A DNA stretch of 64,000 nt from Candidatus Bathyarchaeota archaeon (GCA_025057795.1 JANXEP010000039.1:62001-126000); one strand, 5' to 3'. Shown: positions 51,978 to 61,407, counted from the first letter of the stretch. A program made the numbers and translations. Notes: a model not told the origin generated them from the sequence alone.

Positions 51978-52376
51978 CTATTTCTCTCCTTTTATGCTTT
52001 CAAGCCATATGCCTCTTCCTTGCAGAAACTCAAAGTCTGGGCTGCCACATTTGGGGCATTTAATGTAGGCGTGTATGGTTTCTGGAATGAAATGTATTGC
52101 CTCGGCCGAATTCTCGCTCAGTAGAGCTTCGCTGAAGATCCACTCGTACCCGCAGACCCTACATTTTAGCCTAGCTTTTACCGTTTCTATGGTGAATTTT
52201 GCCTTTTTTAAAATGCCTGTTTTAAGCTGTGATAGGGCAAACTTGAAAATTTTAAGGTCAACATGCTGCAGTTCGCCAACCTTAATTTTGACCATGCTAA
52301 CCGCTTTTAATCCTTCATTTTCCGCTATTTGGGAAACCGCCGAAATCACTGCTTCAGCTAAAGCCCACTCGTGCAT
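51978..52376 (-). CDS. hypA: Hydrogenase nickel-insertion protein HypA
   Basis: From ATG 52376 the protein (132 residues) starts MHEWALAEAV; the N-terminal His-Glu pair binds nickel in this family. It has a zinc site with CRVCG and CPKCG. The frame extends five codons upstream to a GTG, but family members start at MHE. It precedes the Mrp/MinD-type ATPase by one base. No hydrogenase is in this window. Confidence 0.93.
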   Translation of the reverse strand: MHEWALAEAVISAVSQIAENEGLKAVSMVKIKVGELQHVDLKIFKFALSQLKTGILKKAKFTIETVKARLKCRVCGYEWIFSEALLSENSAEAIHFIPETIHAYIKCPKCGSPDFEFLQGRGIWLESIKGEK

Positions 52377-52503
52377 AAGGGAAGTCTCCACGTGGCTTAA
52401 TTTAAAAATATTGCAGAATCATATTGTAACGAAGCCTTCAGTCCTCCAAAAAGGAAAGATTCAAACAGTTCTTTTTAGTTTAACCTTTATGTGAGCATCT
52501 TAA

Positions 52504-53355
52504 ATGAGTAGAGTAGCCATAATAAAAGGCCCAAACTCTATTGTGTCAACTGTTAAAGCCCTTGAAATGATAAAAGGGGAGCTGGATCACATTTTATCCG
52601 CTGAAAAGCCGATTTTGGTTAAGCCCAACTACATAAATGCTCAGCATCCCTCAACTGGAATCACAACAGACAGCAGAGTCGTGGAAGGAATTGTTAAATT
52701 CCTAAAGGATAATGGGAAAAGCAACATTGTTATCGGCGAGGGAAGCGGATTTGCAGACACATTCCAAGCTTTCAAAGTTGCTGGGATAGATAAGGTTGCC
52801 GAAAGATGGAATGTCAAACTAGTCGACTTGAACAAAGATGTTTTTGTTGAGGTTTATCCGCCAAATCCGCTGTCGCTAAAGAAGGTTAAAGTTGCAAAGA
52901 CCGCCCATGAAAGCCTAATAATAAGCGTTCCAAAACTAAAACTCCACAGAATGACCACGGTAACGCTGGGCTTAAAAAACATGATGGGAGCCCTAGCCTA
53001 TAAAGGCAGAATGCACGATGGACATCTAAGCGAAAACATCGCCGACTTAGCATCGGTGTTGAAGCCGAGCCTAACGGTGATCGACGGAATAATCGCAGGA
53101 GAAGGACATGAAACAAGCGGAAACCCTGTGGAAATGAACCTTGTCATCGCGGGCGCAGACCCCGTGGCTGTTGACGCTGTAGGAGCGGCAGTCATGGGCG
53201 TGTCGCCTCAAGAAGTTAAACATTTGGTTCTGGCGGAGAAAAAGGGACTTGGAACATGCAACTTGGATAGGATAGAGATTTTAGGCGAAAAAATAGAAAG
53301 CGTGAAGCGAAACTTTAGAAGATCTCTCGTTTCGAGGCTGCTTTCATATTTCTAA
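52504..53355 (+). CDS. DUF362 domain protein
   Basis: The 283-residue protein matches DUF362: VKPNYINAQHPSTGITTDSR near residue 40, KLKLHRMTTVTLGLKNMMG, and GADPVAVDAVGA in the C-terminal half. No ferredoxin domain is attached, unlike many members. The molecular role is not known. It diverges from hypA and converges with the AsnC regulator. Confidence 0.85.
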   Translation: MSRVAIIKGPNSIVSTVKALEMIKGELDHILSAEKPILVKPNYINAQHPSTGITTDSRVVEGIVKFLKDNGKSNIVIGEGSGFADTFQAFKVAGIDKVAERWNVKLVDLNKDVFVEVYPPNPLSLKKVKVAKTAHESLIISVPKLKLHRMTTVTLGLKNMMGALAYKGRMHDGHLSENIADLASVLKPSLTVIDGIIAGEGHETSGNPVEMNLVIAGADPVAVDAVGAAVMGVSPQEVKHLVLAEKKGLGTCNLDRIEILGEKIESVKRNFRRSLVSRLLSYF

Positions 53356-53379
53356 ATATCTAAATCTAAATATCTAAAT
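53352..53379. repeat. 14-bp perfect tandem duplication
   Basis: CTAAATATCTAAAT occurs twice head to tail, including the stop codon of the DUF362 gene, in the short gap before the convergent AsnC gene. It looks like a replication-slippage product. Confidence 0.7.
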
Positions 53380-53397
53380 TTTCTAATGGAAACGTTT

Positions 53398-53808
53398 CTA
53401 CCAGCTTCGAAGAACTATCATGGTGTTTGTGTTTAAAACGCCTTCAATTTTGCGGATTTTCTCTACACATTCATTAACCTCAGAAATATCTGAAGCGGAT
53501 ATTATGACTGCTATGTCGTACTCGCCGGTAACCTCATATACCTTTTTAACGTTTGGCGTCGCGGTAAGAGTTGCTGAAATTTTTGACGTCGGAATGGAGG
53601 GGTTTACTGAGATTAGAGATAGCGCTTCAGCCCCTTCTGGAAGCCCTGTTTCCACGGTGAACCTTCTGATAACTCCAGACCCCATCAACCTTTTGACCCT
53701 TAGCCTAACGGCCCCCTCTGAAAGCCCTACTCGCTTGGCAATATCTCTGTAGGTGGACCTCCCATCTTGCCTTAGAATTTTAATAATTTCTTTATCAAGC
53801 GTATCCAT
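53398..53808 (-). CDS. Lrp/AsnC family regulator divergent from the lysine operon
   Basis: The 136-residue protein has a helix-turn-helix (DKEIIKILRQDGRSTYRDIA, then GLSEGAVRLRVKRL) and a RAM domain (VKKVYEVTGEYDIAVI). In other archaea such a regulator (LysM) controls lysine genes; the divergent lysine operon makes the same role likely. The shared 130-base gap should contain its operator, but no clear palindrome was found. Confidence 0.9.
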   Translation of the reverse strand: MDTLDKEIIKILRQDGRSTYRDIAKRVGLSEGAVRLRVKRLMGSGVIRRFTVETGLPEGAEALSLISVNPSIPTSKISATLTATPNVKKVYEVTGEYDIAVIISASDISEVNECVEKIRKIEGVLNTNTMIVLRSW

Positions 53809-53940
53809 GTTTTCAGCTCTTTTTACGCTTTTAGCAGTTTTATTACTAAAACAGTAAAATAAGCTTTACTAAATCCGAAAACTTTATAAAAAATGCTGAC
53901 GTCTCAATGCTAGGTCAGTCAAGAGAACGGTGATTAAAAA

Positions 53941-54972
53941 TTGTTTAAGGGATGTTATACGGCGCTGATAACGCCTATGCTAAACAATTATAAAATAGAT
54001 GTTAAAGGACTTGAAGCCCTCGTGGAGTTTCAAATATCCCAAGGCGTGAGCGGAATCCTAGCTGTGGGGACAACAGGCGAAAGTGCAACCTTAGATCTTG
54101 ATGAACAAATTAGTTTTATAAAGAAGGTTTACGAGTGCGCTGGTGGACGAAGCTTGGTGATAGCTGGGACAGGCTCTAGCTGCACCCATAAAACCATGGA
54201 AGCCACTAAAAAGGCATACGAAATAGGGGTTAGAGCAGTCCTTCTTGTAGACCCGTACTATAATGGGCCAAGCTCCTTGGAAATAAGGCGCGAGTACATA
54301 GCGCCAATAGCTGAGAAATTTCCAGAAGTCCAAGTGATCCCCTACGTGATTCCAGCAAGAACAGGAACCCAGCTTCTTCCTCAAGATCTAGCTATACTTC
54401 ACCATAATTACCAGAACGTTAGGGCCGTGAAAGAAGCCACAGGTGATTTTGAAAACATGAAGCTAACAAGGAAACTCTGTGGGGAAAATTTTGACATCTT
54501 ATCAGGAGACGATGACAAAACCTTTAAGATGATGACAGATCCGGCTATAAGGGCGTCAGGCGTAATCTCAGTTGTCTCTAACGTGGCGCCAGCTGCCGTT
54601 CAGCGCATGACAAGCCTCGTTTTGGAAGGAAAAACTAAGGAAGCAGAGGATTTATGTAATAGGCTGAATCCTCTCTTCCAAATAGTAACTGTAAAAACGA
54701 CCGAAGAAACACCTTTTGGAAACACCTTAGTCAGGGCGAGAAACCCGCTTCCATTTAAGACATTAATGAACATTTTGGGCATGCCTGCTGGACCACTGAG
54801 GCCGCCCCTCGGTAAGATGACGCGGAAAGGATTAGAGATAGTCATTAAAGCGGCAAGAGAGGTTTACGAGAAAAGTCCCGATATACTTAGGCCGGTTGAA
54901 GATTTCTTTGAGGTAGACCTTTCAGAAAGGCTTTACAACGAGAAGTCTTGGAAGGGGTTAAGCTATGGTTAG
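53941..54972 (+). CDS. dapA: 4-hydroxy-tetrahydrodipicolinate synthase
   Basis: The class I aldolase-fold enzyme condenses pyruvate with aspartate semialdehyde. Schiff-base Lys164 is in RAVKEATGD, with Tyr135 in IPYVIPART and the GTTGES motif at 43-48. At 343 residues it is about 50 longer than usual, mostly at the C-terminus. The operon context (dapB follows, overlapping by 8 bases) makes DapA far more likely than N-acetylneuraminate lyase. Start is TTG at 53941. Confidence 0.93.
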   Translation: MFKGCYTALITPMLNNYKIDVKGLEALVEFQISQGVSGILAVGTTGESATLDLDEQISFIKKVYECAGGRSLVIAGTGSSCTHKTMEATKKAYEIGVRAVLLVDPYYNGPSSLEIRREYIAPIAEKFPEVQVIPYVIPARTGTQLLPQDLAILHHNYQNVRAVKEATGDFENMKLTRKLCGENFDILSGDDDKTFKMMTDPAIRASGVISVVSNVAPAAVQRMTSLVLEGKTKEAEDLCNRLNPLFQIVTVKTTEETPFGNTLVRARNPLPFKTLMNILGMPAGPLRPPLGKMTRKGLEIVIKAAREVYEKSPDILRPVEDFFEVDLSERLYNEKSWKGLSYG

Positions 54973-55756
54973 GCTTTGCGTCGCAGGTGCCACTGGAAGA
55001 ATGGGAAGCACTCTCTTACGGGAAGCCCTAAACAGAGGTTTCGAAATAGTGGGAGCATTAGCCGCACCCAATGAACCAAGCATTGGAAAAACTCTCCGCG
55101 AACTTGGAATATGCAGCCTAGACCTTGTGGTGGTAGACCCCTCAAAGCTGCAGGACGCGGCTAGAAATGCAGACGTGTATGCCAGCTTCACTTCACCAAA
55201 GGCTGAGCTTGAAAATATACCAAGAGTGGCGGATATGGGAAAACGCATAGTTATGGGGACGACGGGCTTCACTGATGAAGAGTTTAACAGGCTTAAGGAA
55301 TACACGGCGAAACGTGTGCCCGCCGTTTTCGCTCCCAACTTCTCGATTGGAGTAAACTTCATGCTAAAACTGTTGAAAACGTTAAAGGCTTTGCCCAAGG
55401 ACTATGACGTAAGTGTAGTAGAAGCCCATCACGTGGGGAAAAAGGACGCGCCAAGTGGAACCGCGCTTTCCATAGCTAAACTAATCTCAGAAGTAAGGGG
55501 CTATAGGCAGACAGTTTACGGAAGGGAGGGGATAAGCCCAAGAAAGCCTGAAGAAATAGAAGTGGTTTCCGTTCGAGGCGGCGGAATCCCTGGAATCCAC
55601 AAAATTATAGTTGCAGGTGTACATGACATGATAACCATTGAGCACACAGCCTTCTCAAGAAGCGTTTTCGCCCTCGGAGCCCTCTACGCTGCGGAATGGC
55701 TGATGAGGCAAACGAAGCCCGGCGTGTACTCCATGGAAGACGTCTTGGAGGCCTAA
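54965..55756 (+). CDS. dapB: 4-hydroxy-tetrahydrodipicolinate reductase
   Basis: The 263-residue NAD(P)H enzyme has the Rossmann start VAGATGRMGS, the ASFTSPKAE region, GTTGFTDEEF, and the catalytic EAHHVGKKDAPSGTA motif. Length is normal. It starts inside the end of dapA and ends four bases before the aspartate kinase gene. Confidence 0.96.
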   Translation: MVRLCVAGATGRMGSTLLREALNRGFEIVGALAAPNEPSIGKTLRELGICSLDLVVVDPSKLQDAARNADVYASFTSPKAELENIPRVADMGKRIVMGTTGFTDEEFNRLKEYTAKRVPAVFAPNFSIGVNFMLKLLKTLKALPKDYDVSVVEAHHVGKKDAPSGTALSIAKLISEVRGYRQTVYGREGISPRKPEEIEVVSVRGGGIPGIHKIIVAGVHDMITIEHTAFSRSVFALGALYAAEWLMRQTKPGVYSMEDVLEA

Positions 55757-55760
55757 CGAA

Positions 55761-56972
55761 ATGGAAGCCGCAACAAAGAGGGTTGTTGTAAAATTCGGAG
55801 GCGGCGAGCTTACCTCCGGAAAAGCCTACAGAGAGGCAGCGAAAATGGTTAAGGAGTCAGGGTTCAAGGAGATAGTCGTCGTAGTCTCCGCCATGAAGGG
55901 GGTAACCGACAACCTGATAAAATGTATAGCTGAAGCAGGAGAAGCTGAAGATGCAGATTATTCTGATGTTGTAGCTATGGGTGAAAGAATCAGCGCAAGA
56001 ATTTTCTGCTCCGCCTTAAAATCTTTAGGGGTGCGCGCCGCTTACTTTGACCCTCAGCAGGAAAGGTGGCCGATAATAACAGATTCTAACTTTAAAGACG
56101 CCACACCAGACGTTAATGAAACAAGACGTAGAGTCAAGAAGTACCTTGAGCCACTCTTGAGAGATTGTGTTCCCGTTGTCTGCGGTTTCATAGGTAAAGA
56201 CAAAAATGGGCGTATAACAACCTTGGGCAGGGGCGGAAGCGACATAACAGCCACTCTGTTGGGCAACTGCCTTAAGGCTGATGAAGTTATCCTCGTCAAA
56301 AACACCAGCGGTGTTTTGTCAGCAGACCCTAAAATTGTCCCGGATGCTAAACCCTTGGACAGAATAACCATAGAAGAAATGTTCTCCCTCGCCCAAGGGG
56401 GCGCAAAAATAATACATCCAGAAGCCCTAAAGTACAAGCTTCCAAGACAAAAGTTAAGGGTTGTGATGTTCCAAGATAGCTTGTCATCAGGCGGAACGGA
56501 AATAGTTGGGGTTTTTAAGGCTAACCCCATAGAAATAAGGAAGCATTATGGATTGTCCGCTATAACCCTTGTGGGAGAGGTAAGCCCATCCAACCTAAAC
56601 AAGGTTTTTCCAGTTTTTGATGGAAGAAAAATTTTCGGAATGGGCACGAGTAGAAACTCAATAACAATTTTTGTGGATTCTAAAAATCCCATGCGCGTTG
56701 TCAACCAAATATGCCGACTAAACTATTTCAAGGCTGTCAGCCTCCGGGAAAATGTAGCAGCAATAGAGCTTGTAAGCCCGAACTTCATCGACTCCCCAGG
56801 ATGGGTTGCAAAAGCATCTGGAGCCTTGGCTGAAAAAAGAATTAACATACTGGAGGTTATAACGAATAAAGCTTCAATCACCATCTTTGTAGACAAGGAT
56901 AAAATGGAGGAAGCTTTAACTGCCATAAAAACAAAATTAGGCGAAAACATTGGACTGGAGAAGCATGATTAA
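55761..56972 (+). CDS. Aspartate kinase (lysine operon copy)
   Basis: The 403-residue enzyme phosphorylates aspartate, the first step to lysine. The N-terminal motif reads VVVKFGGGEL where most kinases have KFGGSS or KFGGTS; the rest is standard (MGERISARIF, TTLGRGGSDITA). Two ACT domains fill the C-terminus, so feedback control is likely. It overlaps lysA by 8 bases. A second aspartate kinase is at 61408. Confidence 0.93.
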   Translation: MEAATKRVVVKFGGGELTSGKAYREAAKMVKESGFKEIVVVVSAMKGVTDNLIKCIAEAGEAEDADYSDVVAMGERISARIFCSALKSLGVRAAYFDPQQERWPIITDSNFKDATPDVNETRRRVKKYLEPLLRDCVPVVCGFIGKDKNGRITTLGRGGSDITATLLGNCLKADEVILVKNTSGVLSADPKIVPDAKPLDRITIEEMFSLAQGGAKIIHPEALKYKLPRQKLRVVMFQDSLSSGGTEIVGVFKANPIEIRKHYGLSAITLVGEVSPSNLNKVFPVFDGRKIFGMGTSRNSITIFVDSKNPMRVVNQICRLNYFKAVSLRENVAAIELVSPNFIDSPGWVAKASGALAEKRINILEVITNKASITIFVDKDKMEEALTAIKTKLGENIGLEKHD

Positions 56973-58248
56973 AAGCCCGCTGGAAAACGTTAACGGGGAA
57001 CTATACATAGACGGCGTTTCCACCTTAAAACTTGCAGATACGTTTGACACGCCCCTGTATGTCATAAGCGAGAAAAAAATAAGAGAAAACTATAGACACC
57101 TAGCCAGCGCCTTTTCAAAAAACTACAGCAAAACGAGGATTTTGTACTCTGCCAAGGCAAACACGAACATTTCCATTTTAAAAATCCTGAAAAGTGAAGG
57201 AGCAGGCATAGACACGGTAAGCCCCGGCGAAATATTCCTGACGCTTGAAGCGGGTTTTTCACCAGACGAAATCCTTTATACTGGAACAAGCGTAAGCGAC
57301 ACGGAGTTAGCTTACGCCTTGGAGAAGGGTGTAAATATTAATGTGGACTCGTTTTCACAACTTGTGAGGCTGCTGAAAATAGCTGTTCCTCCGGTTCTTT
57401 CGGTTAGAATAAACACGGAGTTCGGCGCGGGGCATCACGAATATACTGTAACAGCTGGAAAAGTTTCAAAGTTCGGTGTCGACGAAGAAACAGCCATAAA
57501 AATTTATAGAATGGCTAGGGATTCGGGTGTAAAAAGGTTCGGAATTCACATGCATATAGGCTCAGGCATAATGCAGGTTGACCCATTCATAAAGTCTGCA
57601 GAAAGATTGTTTGAGGTGGCTAACAAAGTTCGCGAGCAGCTAGGCCTATCTTTTGACTTTATTGACCTTGGAGGGGGTATAGGCGTTCCATATAAACTCG
57701 ACGAAAAGGAAATCGACATAGAAGATTTCGCAAGGAAACTAACAGACCTCTTTAAGAGCAAAATTGAGGAATACTCGCTTGGCCAGCCCGAGCTTTGGCT
57801 TGAACCTGGCAGATACTTGGTGGCCGAGTCATGCATCTTGCTTACTAGGGTTAACACGGTGAAAATAACACCTTACAAGAAGTTTGTCGGCGTGGACGCG
57901 GGCTTTAACACGTTGATAAGACCCGCCATGTACGGGTCATACCACCACATACTCGTTGCTAATAGGCTTAATGAGGTGTTAACAGAAAAATATGACGTGG
58001 TGGGTCCCATCTGTGAGTCTGGAGATGTGCTGGCGAAAGACCGCCCTCTCCCCCCAATCTCTGAAGGCGACCTTCTGGCCATACTGAATGCTGGAGCTTA
58101 CGGTTATTCTATGAGTTCCCAGTACAACTCTAGGCCGAGGGCAGCTGAAGTCTTAGTGAAGGACGGCCATTACGAAGTGGTGAGAGAGAGAGAAACATTT
58201 CAAGACTTGGTTAGGGGGCAAAAATCGGCTTCATGGTTAAAGGGTTAA
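56965..58248 (+). CDS. lysA: Diaminopimelate decarboxylase
   Basis: The PLP enzyme makes lysine from meso-DAP. The Schiff-base lysine is in ILYSAKANTN (Lys64 from this start), with HMHIGSG, the phosphate-binding GGGIGVPY and the subunit-shared Cys in GPICESGDVLA. ATG 56965 has GGAG just upstream; a TTG at 56950 is the other option. About 427 residues, normal length. It overlaps dapF by 16 bases. Confidence 0.95.
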   Translation: MIKSPLENVNGELYIDGVSTLKLADTFDTPLYVISEKKIRENYRHLASAFSKNYSKTRILYSAKANTNISILKILKSEGAGIDTVSPGEIFLTLEAGFSPDEILYTGTSVSDTELAYALEKGVNINVDSFSQLVRLLKIAVPPVLSVRINTEFGAGHHEYTVTAGKVSKFGVDEETAIKIYRMARDSGVKRFGIHMHIGSGIMQVDPFIKSAERLFEVANKVREQLGLSFDFIDLGGGIGVPYKLDEKEIDIEDFARKLTDLFKSKIEEYSLGQPELWLEPGRYLVAESCILLTRVNTVKITPYKKFVGVDAGFNTLIRPAMYGSYHHILVANRLNEVLTEKYDVVGPICESGDVLAKDRPLPPISEGDLLAILNAGAYGYSMSSQYNSRPRAAEVLVKDGHYEVVRERETFQDLVRGQKSASWLKG

Positions 58249-59066
58249 AGTTCTGGAAAATGCATGGGCTTGGAAACGACTACATAGTTATCGACAACAC
58301 CGACGGAAAGCTACAAGGCCATAACATAGGTGAACTCGCAAAAAACTTGTGCCAACGCAGGTTCTCAGTGGGTGCGGACGGCTTAATACTCGCCTGCAAG
58401 TCCAACGTGGCGGATGTTAAAATGCGGATATTTAACCCGGACGGGACGGAGGCGGAGATGTGCGGAAACGGAATACGCTGCCTCGCTAAATACTGCTACG
58501 AGAACAACATAGTTAAGAAGAAAACATTCAACGTTGAAACTTTAGCCGGAATAAGACAGGTTTGGCTCACGGCAAACGGCGAAGTTGAAGCGATCAAAGT
58601 TGACATGGGAAAACCAACCTTTGAAAGAAAAGTAATACCAATGACCGGCGATGGCAAATGCATAAACGAAGAACTTGAAGTGGAAGGGAACGTTTACAGA
58701 GTGACATGCCTATCAACAGGTAACCCTCACTGTGTGATATTTGTTGATGACGTAGCATCAATCCCGCTGGAGAAAATAGGCCCAAAAATAGAAAACCATA
58801 AAGTGTTCCCAAAGAGGATAAATGTGGAATTTGCCCAAGTTCTAAGCCCAAATGAAATTAAAGTTCGCGTTTGGGAAAGAGGAGTGGGCGAAACCCTTGC
58901 TTGTGGAACAGGGGCATGCGCAAGCGTCGTATCCGGCTATGTTCTAGGGAAAACTGAAAGAAAAGTTAAAGTTCATCTCCTTGGAGGTAGCCTTGAAGTT
59001 TTTTATAATGGAAGAATTTACATGGAAGGCCCTGCAACAAAAGTCTTTGTAGGCGAACTGTTATAG
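58233..59066 (+). CDS. dapF: Diaminopimelate epimerase
   Basis: The 277-residue enzyme turns LL-DAP into meso-DAP with two cysteines: Cys77 in EMCGNGIRC and its partner in LACGTGACAS near residue 220. The start FWKMHGLGNDY is typical. It is coupled to lysA and followed 19 bases later by dapL. Confidence 0.96.
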   Translation: MVKGLKFWKMHGLGNDYIVIDNTDGKLQGHNIGELAKNLCQRRFSVGADGLILACKSNVADVKMRIFNPDGTEAEMCGNGIRCLAKYCYENNIVKKKTFNVETLAGIRQVWLTANGEVEAIKVDMGKPTFERKVIPMTGDGKCINEELEVEGNVYRVTCLSTGNPHCVIFVDDVASIPLEKIGPKIENHKVFPKRINVEFAQVLSPNEIKVRVWERGVGETLACGTGACASVVSGYVLGKTERKVKVHLLGGSLEVFYNGRIYMEGPATKVFVGELL

Positions 59067-59085
59067 CCCAAAAAGAGGGAGACGT

Positions 59086-60261
59086 ATGAATATAGAGTTT
59101 TCAAACAGGGTTAAGAGACTGCCGCCATACATATTCTTTGAAATAGAAAAAATCCTAGAAGAAAAAAAACGCGCAGGCCAAGACATAATATCGCTCAGCA
59201 TAGGCGACCCCGACCTGCCCACGCCAAAGTTTATCCTTGACGCTTTGAGGGAGGAAAGCGCAAAACCAGAGAATCACGGCTACTCGAACAGCAGAGGAGA
59301 ACGAGAATTCAGAGAGGCTGCAGCGGCATGGATGATGGAACGTTTCGGTGTTGACGTAAACCCAGAAACTGAGGTAACAGCCCTCATAGGCTCCAAGGAG
59401 GGCATAGCTCATCTTTCAAGAGCTTTCCTAAACTCTGGGGACAGAGTAATTATTCCAGACCCCGGATATCCAGCATACCTTAACGGAGCAGCAATACTTA
59501 ACGAGGCAGTTCCAGTTTTCATGCCCCTTCTAGCCGAAAACCATTTCATGCCAGACACCGATTTCATCGCATCCTCAAACGCGAAAATGATGTTTCTAAA
59601 CTATCCAAACAATCCAACGGGCGCCGTTGTAGACAAGCGCTTTTTAAAGGAGATTGTTGAAGTTGCGAGGGAGAATAATATTATCATATGTTACGACAAC
59701 GCATACTCGGAGATAACATATGATGGGTATAGGGCTCCAAGCATATTAGAGGTTGACGGTGCAAGGGATGTTGCAGTTGAACTGCACTCCTTCTCCAAAA
59801 CATTTAGCATGGCGGGAGACAGGGTAGCATTCGCTGTAGGCAACAAAAGCCTAGTTGAAGGAATTGTTAAGGTTAAGTCCCAAGTAGACTCTGGACAGCC
59901 GAAATACATTCAGTACGCGGCGGTGAGGGCTCTCAAAAGTTATGTAAACGGCGAACCCCCAGAAGAAGTGAAAGCAAACGTTGCCACATACCGCAACAGA
60001 GTCAAATTTTTAGCTGAAAAATTAGTGAGTATAGGCTTGAAATGTGAAATTCCGAAGGGAACATACTATGTTTGGGCTTACTGTGGGGGCAACTCCATGG
60101 AAAACGCAAAGAAACTATTAGATGTGGGAGTTGCAGTAACACCAGGAATAGGCTTTGGAAAACACGGTGAGGGATTCCTCAGATTTTCAGCCACAAGACC
60201 CATAAAGGATATAGAGGAAGCCTGCAGGCGACTAGCAAAAATGCAAAACATCCCTCCATAA
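59086..60261 (+). CDS. dapL: LL-diaminopimelate aminotransferase
   Basis: The 391-residue class I aminotransferase carries PLP on Lys238 (HSFSKTFSMAGDR) and has the NYPNNPTGA and DPGYPAY motifs. Placed last in an operon of dapA, dapB, lysA and dapF with no dapD or dapE, it should convert tetrahydrodipicolinate directly to LL-DAP. A general aspartate/alanine aminotransferase is the alternative. An AGGGAG site precedes the ATG. Confidence 0.9.
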   Translation: MNIEFSNRVKRLPPYIFFEIEKILEEKKRAGQDIISLSIGDPDLPTPKFILDALREESAKPENHGYSNSRGEREFREAAAAWMMERFGVDVNPETEVTALIGSKEGIAHLSRAFLNSGDRVIIPDPGYPAYLNGAAILNEAVPVFMPLLAENHFMPDTDFIASSNAKMMFLNYPNNPTGAVVDKRFLKEIVEVARENNIIICYDNAYSEITYDGYRAPSILEVDGARDVAVELHSFSKTFSMAGDRVAFAVGNKSLVEGIVKVKSQVDSGQPKYIQYAAVRALKSYVNGEPPEEVKANVATYRNRVKFLAEKLVSIGLKCEIPKGTYYVWAYCGGNSMENAKKLLDVGVAVTPGIGFGKHGEGFLRFSATRPIKDIEEACRRLAKMQNIPP

Positions 60262-60337
60262 GCCTTCGGCAGGCTTCAAATTTAGAGAAGTTTAATAAAC
60301 CATTTGTTTTAATACTCTTCAGCCGCGGTGAGCCCAG

Positions 60338-61144
60338 ATGAGTGAAGATGTTTTTGGGAAGTTGAGGAAATATGGAGAGGACATTGAAAGACTTGCATTT
60401 TTAAGAACATACCCTATAGCAGTTAAATTGTTAAAAAGTGAAAGCGAAATCCCAGACGGTTCCATAAGACCGAAGAAGGATAGGGGCGAGCATTGGGCTT
60501 TATGCCAGACTTTCGCGTTAGCGCGACGTCAAGGGTTAAACATAACAATGTCGAAGGAAGATCATTGGTGCCCTCAACCCTTAATTTCTTATGGGCTTGT
60601 AGAACCGCCTGAATCCTACTTTAAAGGCTTTGGGCTTTATCCTTTCTTCATCGCTAATCAAGAGGCTGCAATCAAGCGAGCCCAAGAGAGTCCACGTTTA
60701 CCTTACGGCAGATATGTAGGTCTGACATGCGCGCCGCTGAGCAAAGTAAACTTTGAACCGGACGTAGTAATGATCTACTGCAATACTGCACAGTTGAGGT
60801 ATCTGCTCCTAGCCCTAAAATATAAGGGGGGCTATCATGTTACGTCAACGTTTGATCCTATACACTCATGCGTCCACTCAGTCATCCCATCTTATTTAAC
60901 TGGAGAATGCTACATAACTGTCCCAGATCCAGGCGACTATGAAAGAGCAATGGCGGGAGAAGACGAAATGATCCTTACGGTACCCATGAAAAGGCTTGAA
61001 GAACTAATGTTTGGACTTAAGGAATTCGAAAAGGCAAAGAGAACTTACAAGAGCTTCGCCTACGTTATGAGACCAGATTTCCCCCAACCACCCTTATACC
61101 AAGAATTCTTCAAAATATGGGGACTTGACCAGCCCAAAAAGTGA
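60338..61144 (+). CDS. DUF169 family protein
   Basis: The 268-residue protein matches DUF169: an early AVKLLKSESEIPDG, a cysteine in WALCQTFALAR, EDHWCPQ, and later RYVGLTCAPL and the CVHSVIPSYLTGECYITVPDPG region. The conserved cysteines suggest metal binding; function is unknown. GGTGA lies eight bases before the ATG. It stands alone between the lysine operon and the second aspartate kinase. Confidence 0.85.
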   Translation: MSEDVFGKLRKYGEDIERLAFLRTYPIAVKLLKSESEIPDGSIRPKKDRGEHWALCQTFALARRQGLNITMSKEDHWCPQPLISYGLVEPPESYFKGFGLYPFFIANQEAAIKRAQESPRLPYGRYVGLTCAPLSKVNFEPDVVMIYCNTAQLRYLLLALKYKGGYHVTSTFDPIHSCVHSVIPSYLTGECYITVPDPGDYERAMAGEDEMILTVPMKRLEELMFGLKEFEKAKRTYKSFAYVMRPDFPQPPLYQEFFKIWGLDQPKK

Positions 61145-61407
61145 AAAACCTTCTTCTCTTTTTATTATGACCCTTGCCGTTGGCCTGTTCTATCACGCTA
61201 ATTTTAAAATTAGAAAACCTTTTATATGGGAACTCTGAACCTAACTAGACAGCGTGCCAGATGATGGACAGCGATCATCTACGAAAGACTGAAATGACAC
61301 TGTTCACAACGAAATTCTACTTGTTTAAATATTATAAATATTATTGAGCGCAGCTAAAACGGGTGTAAAATTTCCGTTTTAGCTTTTTGGGCTTTGAGGG
61401 TTGATTT
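61145..61407. other. Intergenic region with promoter elements and hairpin
   Basis: Two hundred and sixty-three bases without an ORF. They hold one TATA-like element at 61219-61228 (TTTTATATGG), another AT-rich one near 61330-61342, and a strong hairpin at 61352-61384. The stretch after the first TATA element could be transcribed as a short RNA, but I cannot classify it. Confidence 0.4.
61352..61388 (+). promoter_or_regulatory. 11-bp perfect hairpin with T-run before the second aspartate kinase
   Basis: AGCTAAAACGG and CCGTTTTAGCT pair perfectly around an 11-base loop and are followed by five T. It ends 19 bases before the ATG at 61408. It may be a terminator for an upstream transcript, an attenuator in the kinase leader, or a DNA palindrome serving as an operator over the transcription start (a TATA-like element lies 15-20 bases upstream). 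Confidence 0.6.

Noticed and set aside
61245..61310. Possible C/D-box guide RNA after a TATA-like element (ATGATGG, CTGA and TGAAATGA present)
   Set aside because: The C box is off by one base, the box spacing is wrong for two guides and no terminal stem forms; left as an unclassified intergenic stretch.
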